A stretch of DNA of 64,000 nucleotides from Bacillota bacterium (GCA_023439835.1 JAEXUW010000021.1:62001-126000), one strand, 5' to 3'. Positions 1 to 9,583 are shown, counted from the first letter of the stretch. Program-made: numbers and translations. Notes: a model not told the origin generated them from the sequence alone.

Positions 1-20
1 ACCTCGATTTATTCAAAAAA

Positions 21-110
21 CATCTAAATCGACCACTCACGAACCCCTGACATCTAACCAGACCACTCGCCAGACTATGACATCTAAATCACTCTGTCAC
101 GTTCAAAATC
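21..110. repeat. Three tandem 30-bp degenerate repeats
   Basis: Units begin exactly 30 nt apart at 21, 51 and 81, each with CATCTAA. The first two also share GACCACTC; the third diverges after the first ten bases. No spacers separate them, so this is not a CRISPR array. From memory, IS21-family elements carry several such repeats at their ends, so this may be the edge of an element lying to the left. No transposase is visible. Confidence 0.5.
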
Positions 111-182
111 AGGTCTTTGGATTTGTTCCCACGAAGCGCTATTTTCATGATTTTTGCTCATCGGATTTTTACACTAAAACGT

Positions 183-210
183 AGAAAAGCCTTGATTTCA
201 AGGCTTTTCT
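183..210 (-). terminator. Rho-independent terminator of the recJ-rel operon
   Basis: Perfect inverted repeat: 13-bp arms at 183-195 and 198-210 with a 2-nt loop. It sits just past the stop codon of the methyltransferase gene on the minus strand. The arms begin and end in A and T runs, so it could act in both directions. Confidence 0.75.
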
Positions 211-216
211 GTACAC

Positions 217-1572
217 TCAGTCTTTCATCCTTGACATCAATACTACCGTCTCAACGTGAGCAGTTCTTGGGAACATATCTACGGCTTGTGCTTTAATCGC
301 TTTGTATCCGTTTCCGCACAGAAATGCACAGTCTCTTGCGGCGGTTGCGGGGTCGCAGGACACCATTACAATCCGCTTTGGGGCCATTTTTATCATAGCG
401 TTTAGTGTTTCCTTATCACATCCCTTTCGTGGCGGGTCAACAATAATCACGTCAGGCTTTTCACCTTTTTTTGCAAGCTTTTCAGCAATTTGAGCTGCAT
501 CGCCGCAGATAAAATCAGCATTTAATATGCCGTTTTCGCTGGCATTCATCTTTGCGTTTTCGATTGCATCGGGAATAATTTCAACGCCAATAATCTTTCC
601 TGCTTTATCCGCCATTGAAAGCCCAATCGTGCCGGCACCGCAGTACAAATCCATTACTAACTCATTGCCTGAAAGCTGTGCGAATTCTTTGGCAATTCCA
701 TAAAGCTTTTCAGCCTGCTTTGTGTTGACCTGATAAAAAGAAAGTGGCGACAGCTTTATTGAGTTTCCGCACATGGTATCAGTGATGAAGCCCTTGCCGA
801 AAAGAGTGATACATTTATTTCCCAGAATAACGTTTGTTTTTTCTGAATTTATATTAAGTATAATGCTTTTTATTTCGGGGAAGCGCTCAGCCAGACTGAC
901 AGCGATAGGGGAGAGCAGATTTTCGCAACGCTTTGTTGTAACAAAGCATACCATTATTTCCCCACTGTGAAAGCCCTGTCTTAAATAAATATGCCGCAAA
1001 AGCCCTGAATTTTCTTCTTCGTTATAGCCTCTGATTTTTAAAAGATTTGCTTTTTCCATGATAAAATCGACAATGCTTTTGAATATTTCAGGCTGAAGCT
1101 TACAGTCGGAAAACGGAACAACCCTGTGACTTCTTTTTGAGTAAAAGCCACAGACAGCTTTTCCGTTTTGTTCACAAACAGGATATTGAGCTTTGTTGCG
1201 GTAATTATCCGGTGACTCACAGCCGAGTATTTTTTCAAAGGGGACATCAAGCTTTCCTATTCTCTTAAAAGCATCACGAACAAAGCCATCTTTAATTTCA
1301 AGCTCTGCGTTATACGAGATATGTCGAAAGGAGCATCCACCGCATTTCCCGAAAACATCACAGTCGTTCTTCTTTCTGCATTCAGACGGTGAAATAATTT
1401 TCCCTATAATTCCGTAAGCATAATTCTTTTGAAGCTTAGTAATATTTGCTTCTATAACATCACCTGGCGCGGTAAGGGGAACGAAAATTGCCTGTCCCTC
1501 ATATCTTCCGACGCCGTTCCCTTCGGTAGTCATGCCTGTTATTTCAAGAGTGACGGTATCATTTTTTTTCAT
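217..1572 (-). CDS. rlmD: 23S rRNA (uracil-5-)-methyltransferase, RlmD/RlmCD (TrmA) family
   Basis: SAM-dependent enzyme that methylates C5 of uracil in 23S rRNA (or tRNA). An N-terminal TRAM domain (about residues 1-58) is followed by Cys71, Cys77 and Cys80, which with a later Cys would hold a [4Fe-4S] cluster. Then come the SAM motif DLYCGAGTIG, the motif DPPRKG, and the nucleophile motif VSCDPATAARD (Cys406). I chose the ATG at 1572 over one six codons upstream because AAGGA precedes it, inside the end of hemZ; this gives 451 aa. It is the last gene of the operon. Which uridine is modified (RlmC, RlmD or both) cannot be read from the sequence. Confidence 0.9.
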   Translation of the reverse strand: MKKNDTVTLEITGMTTEGNGVGRYEGQAIFVPLTAPGDVIEANITKLQKNYAYGIIGKIISPSECRKKNDCDVFGKCGGCSFRHISYNAELEIKDGFVRDAFKRIGKLDVPFEKILGCESPDNYRNKAQYPVCEQNGKAVCGFYSKRSHRVVPFSDCKLQPEIFKSIVDFIMEKANLLKIRGYNEEENSGLLRHIYLRQGFHSGEIMVCFVTTKRCENLLSPIAVSLAERFPEIKSIILNINSEKTNVILGNKCITLFGKGFITDTMCGNSIKLSPLSFYQVNTKQAEKLYGIAKEFAQLSGNELVMDLYCGAGTIGLSMADKAGKIIGVEIIPDAIENAKMNASENGILNADFICGDAAQIAEKLAKKGEKPDVIIVDPPRKGCDKETLNAMIKMAPKRIVMVSCDPATAARDCAFLCGNGYKAIKAQAVDMFPRTAHVETVVLMSRMKD

Positions 1573-1573
1573 A

Positions 1574-3031
1574 TTATTCCTTCGCTTCATAAAATTCGGT
1601 TATGGCTTTCTTTTTTTCAAGCATAAGCTCGAAATGATTATTGTATTCCAGCGGGTGCTTGTAATTGAATATTCTTTTTATCTCATTATCCCCGACAAGC
1701 TTTGTTGAAGCACCGGCGCCGACCGCTATAATGGTCTGAAGCTCCTCCATAATATAAACATTATAAAGGCTTTCCATATTCGGTTTTGAATAGCCTGTGT
1801 TCTCTAAATTCCCGAGTGTGTTTTTTTGTCTGTAAAGATAGTAGGGCAGATAGCTTCTTTTTGTCAGCCTGTCTGCTGCATATTCAACCATCTCCTCAAC
1901 TGAATTGTCGAAGGAGCAGCCTCCTTTATTAAGCTCTGCCGCACGCTTAATTGAAAGCGTATGAACCGTTATGTTTTCGGGTGAAAGCGTAATAATCCCG
2001 TCAACAGTCGCCTTAAAGCCGTCAACCGAATCGGCTGGAAGCCCCGCAATAAGGTCGGTATTAATATTATCAAAGCCCATTTTCCTTGCTAATTCAAAGC
2101 GTTCAAAAAACTGTTCTGCGGTGTGCCTGCGCCCGATGGCTTTTAGCACGTTATTGTCAAGCGTTTGCGGATTAATGCTTATTCTGGTTGCACCATAGTT
2201 TTTAATGACCGTAAGCTTTTCTTCTGTGATTGTGTCAGCACGTCCGGCTTCAACGGTATATTCACGCAGAAATGACAAATCAAAGCTATCTTCAATTTTT
2301 TGCATAATTTTTTCAAGCAAAAAGGCATCAATCGAGGTTGGGGTTCCTCCCCCAAAATAAACTGTATCAAGCCTTAGCCCAAGCTTTTTTGTTATATCGC
2401 TAGTATATTCAAGCTCTTTGCAAAGATTATCAACATAAGGCGGTATTTCTGCTGTTGATTTCTCCATGCTTTGCGATACAAATGAGCAGTAGGTGCATCT
2501 AGTCGGACAAAACGGAATCGACACATATAAAGAAAAGCTCTTTTTGTCAAGGCTGTCGATAATTCTTTTTTGTGTTTCTGCCGTTTTAAAAGCAAGCTCA
2601 CATTTCTCATGTTTGACGAGATAGTCATCTTCAAGAGTATTGAAAATATCTGTTTTTGAATTTCCCTCTGACAGCATGGCGTTAACTCTTTTTACAGGGC
2701 GAACCCCTGTGATAAGACCCCACTTAGGTGTTATTCCCGTCAACTTTTCAAGGCAAACAAACAATAGTCTTGAAAGCATGAGCTCACACTTCCCGAAGTA
2801 GTCGGGCGAGTCGTTATCAAGCTTTCCAGCCAGCCGTTTTTTTAAGCCGCCGATTTTTACAACAGCAAAAAGTCGAGTGAATTTCTTACCCTTTTTAAGC
2901 CTTGTGAAGCAAAAATCATCATCGGCATTTCTTTCGTCATAAAGGATGGAGAATAGCTGTGCAGGATAAAAGAGCTTCACAACGCTTTCAAGCTCATATT
3001 TAAAATTATGGTTGTTAAAAATCAGAGTCAT
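1574..3031 (-). CDS. hemZ: HemZ-type coproporphyrinogen dehydrogenase-like radical SAM protein
   Basis: Oxygen-independent coproporphyrinogen III oxidase-like protein of 485 aa. An N-terminal extension of about 165 residues, typical of HemZ, precedes the radical SAM core. The cluster-binding CxxxCxxC cysteines are Cys175, Cys179 and Cys182 (FCPTRCTYC), followed by the glycine-rich GGGTPT. The start is set at the ATG at 3031, which overlaps the end of the metallo-hydrolase gene by 17 nt; the reading frame stays open for 31 codons upstream, but that would deepen the overlap. There are no other haem genes nearby, and HemZ is common next to rel in Clostridia, so its true substrate is uncertain. 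Confidence 0.85.
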   Translation of the reverse strand: MTLIFNNHNFKYELESVVKLFYPAQLFSILYDERNADDDFCFTRLKKGKKFTRLFAVVKIGGLKKRLAGKLDNDSPDYFGKCELMLSRLLFVCLEKLTGITPKWGLITGVRPVKRVNAMLSEGNSKTDIFNTLEDDYLVKHEKCELAFKTAETQKRIIDSLDKKSFSLYVSIPFCPTRCTYCSFVSQSMEKSTAEIPPYVDNLCKELEYTSDITKKLGLRLDTVYFGGGTPTSIDAFLLEKIMQKIEDSFDLSFLREYTVEAGRADTITEEKLTVIKNYGATRISINPQTLDNNVLKAIGRRHTAEQFFERFELARKMGFDNINTDLIAGLPADSVDGFKATVDGIITLSPENITVHTLSIKRAAELNKGGCSFDNSVEEMVEYAADRLTKRSYLPYYLYRQKNTLGNLENTGYSKPNMESLYNVYIMEELQTIIAVGAGASTKLVGDNEIKRIFNYKHPLEYNNHFELMLEKKKAITEFYEAKE

Positions 3032-3653
3032 TGTAATTATTCCCGAAATATAAATTTGTCCGTCTTTCAATATTAAGAGTAGTTGACGCCCCATGACCGG
3101 GGAAAATATTGAAATCTCCTTCAAGAGCGGATATTTTGTCCACTGAGTTTTTTATCAGCTCAAAGCTTCCCCCTGGGAAATCCGTTCTTCCCACACTCCC
3201 TTGAAAAACCGTATCACCTGAAAAAATTGCGTCGCCACAAACAAAGCATACAGAGCCGGACGTATGCCCTGGAGTATGGATAGCTTTAAATGTCAGCTCG
3301 TCCTGAGATATGACTGAGCCATCGGCTATTTCAGTATAGCTGTCTATTGCGGTGAATTCAGAGCTTATCATGTATGAAAGATTAAGTTGCCCGTCTGTGA
3401 GCATCAATGAGTCATTTTTGTGTATGAAAACCCCGGCATCTGTTTCCTTTACGATTCCACTCACTGCACCAATATGGTCAAAATGCCCGTGAGTGAGGAG
3501 GATTTTTTTTATAACAAGACCGTTATTCCTGCAAAACTGAAGAAGCCTTTGAGCCTCGTCACCACAGTCAATTATAACGGCATTTTTTAAATCTGTTTCA
3601 ACAACATAACAGTTAGTTTGAATAGCACCGACGGAAATTGCATGGATTTTCAT
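3015..3653 (-). CDS. MBL-fold metallo-hydrolase (glyoxalase II-like, YcbL type)
   Basis: Small metallo-beta-lactamase fold hydrolase of 212 aa, the length usual for YcbL/GloB-like proteins without the C-terminal glyoxalase II domain. The metal ligand motif THGHFDH is at residues 54-60, followed by HTPGHTSGS, FSGDTVF and PGHG, so the dinuclear centre looks complete. It lies 17 nt downstream of rel and overlaps hemZ. The substrate is unknown; hydroxyacylglutathione-like thioesters are the family's usual targets. Confidence 0.85.
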   Translation of the reverse strand: MKIHAISVGAIQTNCYVVETDLKNAVIIDCGDEAQRLLQFCRNNGLVIKKILLTHGHFDHIGAVSGIVKETDAGVFIHKNDSLMLTDGQLNLSYMISSEFTAIDSYTEIADGSVISQDELTFKAIHTPGHTSGSVCFVCGDAIFSGDTVFQGSVGRTDFPGGSFELIKNSVDKISALEGDFNIFPGHGASTTLNIERRTNLYFGNNYNDSDF

Positions 3654-3670
3654 TTAATCACCCTTAAAAT

Positions 3671-5863
3671 TTATTTTCCGCTTCTGTCAATTGAAATGAC
3701 ATCCTTAACTTTGCGAAGCTTGTTGATGACGCCGGTTAATTGCTCGGCGCCGGCAATTCCGATAGTTAGAACAATATTGGCGTTGCCGTTTTTAAGCTCT
3801 CTAGCGGAAACCTCATGGATAGGTATTCTGATTTCTGACAGAACGGTTGAAATATCGGCGAGAAGCCCGAAGCGGTCATTTGCAACAATATCAAGTGTAG
3901 CTTTGTAGTTGGTTGCATTATTTGTAGCCCAAAATACGTCAATCCATCTTCCCGACTGAGAGGGATCATCTTTTTTTGACAGATAGTTAATACAATCTTT
4001 TTTGTGAATAGAAACACCATGTCCTCTTGTTATAAAGCCGACAATGTCATCACCAGGGAGAGGGGTGCAACATTGCGAGAATTTAATAAGACAGTTATCA
4101 ATGCCGTCAACAATAATTCCTGACTGACTTTTCGAATTCGTCGATGCGATTTTCTGAGCAATATTTTCAGGCTGAACTGCTGTTGATACATATTTTTTGT
4201 TGTATTCATCCTTAAGGCGCTGAATTATTTTTGAAAGAATAACACCGCCATATCCCACAGACGCATAGAAATCGTCAAGCGATTGACAGTTATGTCGTTT
4301 CATATCATCTTTTAAGAAGTCCTCGAGTTCCTCTTCAGGAACCCTAATCATATTTCGTTTAAATTCTTTTTCCAGCTCTGTTTTTCCGTTGACAATATTC
4401 TCTTCACGGCGCTCTTTTTTAAACCATGAGCGTATTTTTGATTTTGCCTCATTGGTCTTGCTTATATTGAGCCAGTTTCTGTTTGGGCCGTGTCCGGGGG
4501 AGTTTGTGGTGACGATTTCCACAATTTCACCGGTAGAAAGCTTATAATCAAGCGGAACAAGCCTTTTGTCAACCTTTGCGCCTATCATTTTGTTGCCGAC
4601 CTGTGTGTGTATAGCATACGCAAAGTCAATTATAGTCGAACCGATGGGGAGTGAAATCATATCGCCCTTTGGCGTGAACGCAAAAACTTCCTCAGGCGCA
4701 AGGTCACTCTTTATGGTTCTGACAATTTCTTCAACGTCATCTGACTCTTGTTGTGCTTCGATAATCTGACGAATCCATACAAGTCTGTTTTCAAGCTTAT
4801 CTCGTCCCTGAACGCCTTCTTTATACTTCCAGTGGGCGGCGATACCGTATTCGGCTGTATAATGCATATCCCATGTTCTTATTTGTATTTCAAATGGAAT
4901 TCCCTCACGTCCGATAACGGTTGTGTGAAGCGACTGATACATATTAGGCTTTGGGGTTGAGATATAGTCTTTAAATCTATTCGGAATCGGCTTGAACATA
5001 TCATGAACTATTCCAAGCACATTATAACATTCATTGACAGTGTTGACGATTACGCGAATAGCATACTTGTCATAGATTTCGTCAAAGCTTCGTCCTGACA
5101 TATACACCTTTTTGTATATTCCATAAAGACTTTTTACACGTCCGTCTATCTGGGGGAGTGTTTCAAATTCATTCTCAAGACGAGCCTTAATCCTCACCTT
5201 TATGCTGTCGATAAAAGCCTCTCTGTCAGTCTTGCTTTTTTCGAGAGCCTGCTCAATTTCAGAGCATGCAAAAGGGTCGAGATAATGAAAAGCAATATCC
5301 TCAATTTCTTCCTTGACGGCGCGAATTCCAAGTCTATGTGCAATTGGAGCATAGATGTACATGGTTTCAAGTGCGGTTGCACGTCTTTTTGAATCCTCTC
5401 TGAAATGCAGTGTGCGCATGTTGTGAAGCCTGTCGCATAGCTTAATGATAATTACCCTTATATCTTGAGACATAGCCAGAAGTATTTTTCTAACATTCTC
5501 CGCCTGCTGTTCCTCACGGGTGAAAAGGGGTATTTTCCCAAGCTTTGTTACACCGTCAACAAGCATGGCGACATCCTGTCCGAAGGACTTTTTAATTTCC
5601 TCAAGAGAACAGCCGGTATCCTCAACAACGTCGTGAAGAAGTGCCGAACAAATCGTGTCAGTGTCCATTCCAAGCTCTAGAAGAATGAATGCGACGGCAA
5701 CAGGGTGAGTAATATAAGGCTCACCTGAAGCACGAGTCTGCCCCTCGTGATATTTGCTGGCGAATTCATATGCGCTGATTATCTTGCTTAAATCATATTG
5801 CTTTTCACTGTCGAGAATTTTCTGAATCAGCGTATCGATTGTGTAGATAACATTCTTATTCAT
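3671..5863 (-). CDS. rel: Bifunctional (p)ppGpp synthetase/hydrolase Rel
   Basis: Long Rel/SpoT homologue of 730 aa that makes and degrades the stringent-response alarmone. In order: HD hydrolase domain (LLHDVVED, His77-Asp78), synthetase domain (YQSLHTTV), TGS domain (VFAFTPKGD), a helical/zinc-finger region (CCTPLPGDDIVG) and a C-terminal ACT domain. Both catalytic halves look intact. The start is the ATG at 5863, overlapping the recJ stop; a TTG lies one codon upstream. The order recJ-rel-MBL-hemZ is common in Clostridia, although apt, often between recJ and rel, is absent. Confidence 0.95.
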   Translation of the reverse strand: MNKNVIYTIDTLIQKILDSEKQYDLSKIISAYEFASKYHEGQTRASGEPYITHPVAVAFILLELGMDTDTICSALLHDVVEDTGCSLEEIKKSFGQDVAMLVDGVTKLGKIPLFTREEQQAENVRKILLAMSQDIRVIIIKLCDRLHNMRTLHFREDSKRRATALETMYIYAPIAHRLGIRAVKEEIEDIAFHYLDPFACSEIEQALEKSKTDREAFIDSIKVRIKARLENEFETLPQIDGRVKSLYGIYKKVYMSGRSFDEIYDKYAIRVIVNTVNECYNVLGIVHDMFKPIPNRFKDYISTPKPNMYQSLHTTVIGREGIPFEIQIRTWDMHYTAEYGIAAHWKYKEGVQGRDKLENRLVWIRQIIEAQQESDDVEEIVRTIKSDLAPEEVFAFTPKGDMISLPIGSTIIDFAYAIHTQVGNKMIGAKVDKRLVPLDYKLSTGEIVEIVTTNSPGHGPNRNWLNISKTNEAKSKIRSWFKKERREENIVNGKTELEKEFKRNMIRVPEEELEDFLKDDMKRHNCQSLDDFYASVGYGGVILSKIIQRLKDEYNKKYVSTAVQPENIAQKIASTNSKSQSGIIVDGIDNCLIKFSQCCTPLPGDDIVGFITRGHGVSIHKKDCINYLSKKDDPSQSGRWIDVFWATNNATNYKATLDIVANDRFGLLADISTVLSEIRIPIHEVSARELKNGNANIVLTIGIAGAEQLTGVINKLRKVKDVISIDRSGK

Positions 5864-7886
5864 CAAGCAAGCACCTCATTTTCTTTAAAATTTGAGAATC
5901 ATCAAGGTCGAATTTTTTATTTGGCGGTATAAAATTAACTTTATCAGAAAAGTACTCCTGACTTAAAATACCAAGCTCTGTGAAAATGTCAAGGCAGAGC
6001 TTCATTTTACAAAAATTCATATTATCGTCGCAGACAGAGGAAAAAATGCGATCGATTTTCTGGGGCGATTTAAACGTGCTAATACATTTATATATTACTA
6101 TAAGGTCATCTCTTGAAGGGACAATTTTCTTTTTTATTGAACCACTAATTTCTTCATTACGCATAAAGCTTTCATATACCGCTTTAGCCGAGAAATACTT
6201 TGCTTGATTTATTCCATTCTTACGGTAGTCTTTAACCATAAGATTAACGCTGGTTTTATTGTTATACTCGTTAAGCTCAAGAGTGCCAAGAAAATCGGCA
6301 AATTCGCCCTGAGATACATTTAATGAGTCTGACGGTGCGCCAAACATTATCGCCGTTATTTTTATTCCGTCGTATGTAAGCTCAAGCTTCGTATGCTTTC
6401 CGTTTGAAAGCGGAATTATCTTATCAATTTTTGCGCCGATAAGTGCAAAAACAGGCTTTGGATTACCTTCACCAAACGGCTCAAAAAAAGAGAGAGAGGA
6501 TATTTCATCAGCATTAAAGTCCTCAGCCTTTAATATTTTGTCAGCGGTAACAGTAATAGCGGAGATATCAAATTTAATATTTTTAGCATATTCATATACT
6601 TTTTGAGTGAAATCATTCACCTTTTCGGGAAGAAGTGAGAACCCGCCCGCACAGGCATGACCGCCAAAGCGCTCACAGCTTTCTTTACAGTATGAAAGAC
6701 ATTCAAAAACGTTAAAGCCACTAAAGCTTCTTGCTGAGCCTCTTGCCTCGCCGTTTTCAATCGAAATCAGAAAGCAGGGCTTTCCGAACCTCTCCATAAT
6801 TTTTGCGCTTACTATTCCGATAACGCCGTGATGCCAATTATCACCTGATATAACAAGAACACGCTGGTTAAGCAGTATGGGGTTCTTGTTAATTAGCTTT
6901 TCAATGTCAATCATAATTTCGTCTTCAGTTTTCTTTCTAAGGGTGTTTAGCTTAATCATTTCATCGACAAGAGCTTCAGCTTCGTCTTGTTCTGAGAGGA
7001 GAGCGTTCAAAGCGGTAACAGGTGAGCCGAAGCGCCCCGCCGCATTAATTCTCGGCGCAAGCATAAAGGCGACTGAAACAGAGTCGGTTTTTCCCGGCTT
7101 AATTCCTGATTTTTCAATAAGATATGAAAGCCCCGCATTTTCTGTGACAGACATTAAGCGAATACCGGCTTTAACAATCGTTCTGTTTTCCCCTGTGAGC
7201 GGGACAACATCAGCAATGGTTCCAAGTGCCGCAATATCCGCATATTGTTCAAGCACAGTGTCATAGCTTGCCCCGTCGAGTGCCGCGGCAAGCTTTAAGG
7301 CGATTCCGGCACCGCATAAATTCTTATAGGGGGAAAAATCATCTTTTCTGTGCGGGTCAATTATTGCCAGCGCACAAGGAAGCTCTTCAGAAGGCTGGTG
7401 ATGGTCGGTAATAACAAGCTTTATTCCAAGCTCTTTTGCAAGCCTAGCCTCATTGACGGCGGATATTCCGTTATCGACGGTAATAATCAGCTCAACGCCC
7501 TGTTCGCTCAGCTTTCTGACAGCATCTGCGTTCATGCCATAACCTTCATCACGTTCATTTATATGGCACATTACCTCTGCGCCGGCACATTCTAGATAAT
7601 TATACAAAATAGCGGTTGCGGTAATACCGTCACAGTCATAATCGCCGTAAATGCAAATCAATGAACCGTCTTCAACAGCGCTTGTAATAATCTCAACAGC
7701 TTCATACATATCTTTCATAAGAAAAGGGTCAGAAAGCTCACCCTCGGAAAAGAAATCCGAAAGCTCATCAATGTCCGTAAAATTTCTTGAAGAAAGAATT
7801 TCGGCACACAGCCTGTTAAGGTCGGTTTTTTTAAGGAGTTCATCCGTATTTTTTGAGTCAGGGCTATTAATCAGCCATTTTTTCAT
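5856..7886 (-). CDS. recJ: Single-stranded-DNA-specific 5'-3' exonuclease RecJ
   Basis: DHH-family exonuclease for recombination and mismatch repair, 676 aa. Metal-binding motifs GDYDCDG (residues 81-87) and DHH (161-163) lie in the N-terminal core, with the DHHA1 motif GGHACAGG further on, then an OB-fold and a C-terminal extension as in Gram-positive RecJ. The start at 7886 is chosen because GGAG lies 7 nt upstream; an in-frame ATG ten codons earlier lacks a ribosome binding site. First gene of the operon, behind a good promoter. Confidence 0.93.
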   Translation of the reverse strand: MKKWLINSPDSKNTDELLKKTDLNRLCAEILSSRNFTDIDELSDFFSEGELSDPFLMKDMYEAVEIITSAVEDGSLICIYGDYDCDGITATAILYNYLECAGAEVMCHINERDEGYGMNADAVRKLSEQGVELIITVDNGISAVNEARLAKELGIKLVITDHHQPSEELPCALAIIDPHRKDDFSPYKNLCGAGIALKLAAALDGASYDTVLEQYADIAALGTIADVVPLTGENRTIVKAGIRLMSVTENAGLSYLIEKSGIKPGKTDSVSVAFMLAPRINAAGRFGSPVTALNALLSEQDEAEALVDEMIKLNTLRKKTEDEIMIDIEKLINKNPILLNQRVLVISGDNWHHGVIGIVSAKIMERFGKPCFLISIENGEARGSARSFSGFNVFECLSYCKESCERFGGHACAGGFSLLPEKVNDFTQKVYEYAKNIKFDISAITVTADKILKAEDFNADEISSLSFFEPFGEGNPKPVFALIGAKIDKIIPLSNGKHTKLELTYDGIKITAIMFGAPSDSLNVSQGEFADFLGTLELNEYNNKTSVNLMVKDYRKNGINQAKYFSAKAVYESFMRNEEISGSIKKKIVPSRDDLIVIYKCISTFKSPQKIDRIFSSVCDDNMNFCKMKLCLDIFTELGILSQEYFSDKVNFIPPNKKFDLDDSQILKKMRCLLDE

Positions 7887-7930
7887 TAAATATCTCCGCT
7901 TTCCGATAAATTGCATGATGGTAATAAATT

Positions 7931-7959
7931 ATTATACCATTTTTACCTATGAAATTCAA
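7931..7959 (-). promoter_or_regulatory. Sigma-A promoter of the recJ operon
   Basis: On the minus strand TTGAAT (7959-7954), a 17-nt spacer, then TATAAT (7936-7931), about 45 nt upstream of recJ. It probably drives all five genes, which overlap or are tightly packed. Confidence 0.7.
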
Positions 7960-8038
7960 TAGCTGTCTTTAAGCTAAGCATAGAGCAAGAGCTTCTGTGA
8001 TAGTCAGATGATAAAAAGAAAAAATTTTATATCCATGC

Positions 8039-8067
8039 TTTAAATTTGTTTTCAGTTATGCTATAAT
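8039..8067 (+). promoter_or_regulatory. Probable promoter of the sortase gene
   Basis: TATAAT at 8062-8067 with a weak -35 TTTAAA 17 nt upstream, divergent from the recJ promoter. The -10 is clear; the -35 is poor. Confidence 0.5.
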
Positions 8068-8093
8068 ATCATATCAAAGGATGGAGATATAAT

Positions 8094-8945
8094 ATGGCTA
8101 AAGCAAAAAAGAAAAAGAAAAAGGGCGGGGTAGTTCAGGCGATTGCACTGATTATCCTTTTAGGCTGTCTTGCTGTGTTGGTCAATGAATTTTATAAGTA
8201 TATGAAGGTGAGAAAATCTGCGGATGAGCTTAGAGAAATCTTTTACGCCGACGGAAACTTCTCAATTGAAAGCTTCGATGATCTTTTGGCAATAAATCCG
8301 GATACTATCGGCTGGCTTTCGGTTCCCAACACTCATATGGACTTGGTTGTTGTAAAGCGTTCTGGCGATGACGGCGACGGCAATACATATTATCTGGACA
8401 AGGACTTTTTTGGCGAGCAGTCAAAGGCGGGGACTCTCTTTATGGATTATCGCAATGTTGTAACAAAAAATAAAATTTCTGATAATCTCATAATTTATGG
8501 GCATAATCAAATGGATAAAACCATGATGGGGGATCTTAAAGAGTTTAAGCACATTGATTTTTACAAAGAAAATCCAACATTTAAATTTATGACAGAATAT
8601 GGTGAAAGCGACTACAAAATTTTTGCTTGCTTTATTACTGATGATAATGCGTCGTCAAATGAGCGCTTTGATTATCATAACTATCTGGATTTTGAAAGCG
8701 AGGCTCAGTTTAATCAGTTTATGGACGATGTTTTGGCACGCTCATATTATTTTACGGGCACAGAAGTCGAATACGGTGATAAGCTCATAACTCTTTCAAG
8801 CTGTTCAACCGAGTTTTCAAATTCAAGATTTGTTGTAATGGCAAGAAAAGTCAGAAAAGGCGAAAGTAGCGATGTTGATGTTTCAGTCGCTGTAAAAAAT
8901 AATGACATTAAATACCCGTCAATTTGGTATGATCTTTACGGTTAA
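8094..8945 (+). CDS. srtB: Class B sortase
   Basis: Membrane-anchored transpeptidase that joins surface proteins to the cell wall, 283 aa. A Lys-rich N-terminus precedes one membrane helix (about residues 13-32). The catalytic triad is visible: His137 in YGHN, Cys237 in TLSSCS and Arg245. The AGG/GGAG ribosome binding site is well placed. No substrate with a sorting motif and no pilin gene lies beside it, so its target must be elsewhere. It appears to be monocistronic or grouped with the following small gene. Confidence 0.9.
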   Translation: MAKAKKKKKKGGVVQAIALIILLGCLAVLVNEFYKYMKVRKSADELREIFYADGNFSIESFDDLLAINPDTIGWLSVPNTHMDLVVVKRSGDDGDGNTYYLDKDFFGEQSKAGTLFMDYRNVVTKNKISDNLIIYGHNQMDKTMMGDLKEFKHIDFYKENPTFKFMTEYGESDYKIFACFITDDNASSNERFDYHNYLDFESEAQFNQFMDDVLARSYYFTGTEVEYGDKLITLSSCSTEFSNSRFVVMARKVRKGESSDVDVSVAVKNNDIKYPSIWYDLYG

Positions 8946-9021
8946 TTGAAACAATTTCCGCTTTTAAAACTCCTTTTCCTGCGGATAATAATAAGGACAA
9001 AAAGAAAAGGAGGGATTGATA

Positions 9022-9195
9022 ATGCATCAGTGTTCAAATGCAAACAAGTCAATTCAATGCACAATAAGAAATTGTTCTCATCACTGTCAGTCAGAGAATT
9101 ATTGTTCTCTTGACAGAATCAGAATTGGCACACATGAAACTAACCCAACGGTGGTTGAATGTACTGATTGTGAATCTTTTGAAATGAGAAGATAA
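9022..9195 (+). CDS. DUF1540-type small cysteine-rich protein
   Basis: 57-aa protein with seven cysteines (positions 4, 13, 18, 22, 28, 47, 50). The pattern I-x-C-x4-C-x3-C-x5-C-x-L followed by an I-x-IG segment and a C-terminal C-x2-C-x-SF matches the DUF1540 family, small proteins of clostridia thought to bind metal. The ribosome binding site AAGGAGGG lies 7 nt upstream and a strong terminator follows, so the gene is well defined despite its length. Function unknown. Confidence 0.8.
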   Translation: MHQCSNANKSIQCTIRNCSHHCQSENYCSLDRIRIGTHETNPTVVECTDCESFEMRR

Positions 9196-9199
9196 TAAA

Positions 9200-9226
9200 A
9201 AGAGGGGATTTTCCCCTCTTTTTTAG
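9200..9226 (+). terminator. Terminator after the DUF1540 gene
   Basis: Stem AGAGGGGA / TCCCCTCT with a short T-rich loop and a following T run. Confidence 0.85.
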
Positions 9227-9240
9227 TTTATCAGTTAGCT

Positions 9241-9435
9241 TTAGCTAATCTGATTAAACATGCTGTCAACATAATGTTGCATTTCTCTTTTTGAATTGAT
9301 AGTATGAGTTTTTTCTATTATCTCATTCTGCTTTTGTGCTTCCAGTGAAGCAAAATAGCTCATGGCACTCAGGTTTTTAGCCATTGCCATTCCAAGCCCT
9401 AAAGGAACGTTGTTATTATTTGTAAAATTATTCAT
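9241..9435 (-). CDS. Conserved small protein of unknown function
   Basis: 64-aa protein. After an Asn-rich start it carries the pattern VPLGLGMAMAKN, then a Phe-Ala-Ser-Leu stretch and a SKREMQHYV segment. From memory this resembles a small cytosolic family widespread in Clostridia; no role is known to me. No membrane segment or metal motif is visible. GGGGTGAT lies just upstream of the ATG. It is convergent with the DUF1540 gene and divergent from cheY. Confidence 0.65.
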   Translation of the reverse strand: MNNFTNNNNVPLGLGMAMAKNLSAMSYFASLEAQKQNEIIEKTHTINSKREMQHYVDSMFNQIS

Positions 9436-9515
9436 AAAATCACCCCATAATATTTTCCCTTGATTTGCGTATATTATTCATGAACTTTCATACAGAAATT
9501 CATACAAAAATATGC

Positions 9516-9544
9516 TTGAAATTAAGTTAATATTGTGTTAAAAT
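9516..9544 (+). promoter_or_regulatory. Promoter of the CheY/CheX-like pair
   Basis: TTGAAA (9516-9521), 17-nt spacer, TAAAAT (9539-9544), 40 nt upstream of the response-regulator start. Confidence 0.55.
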
Positions 9545-9583
9545 ATTATACAGCCACTAAGTTGTAAAACAGGAGGGATTGCA

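Noticed and set aside
21..110. CRISPR array
   Set aside because: Repeats are adjacent with no unique spacers and there are no cas genes.
6877..7266. 129-codon plus-strand ORF
   Set aside because: Antisense to recJ; no ribosome binding site and the composition of a shadow frame.
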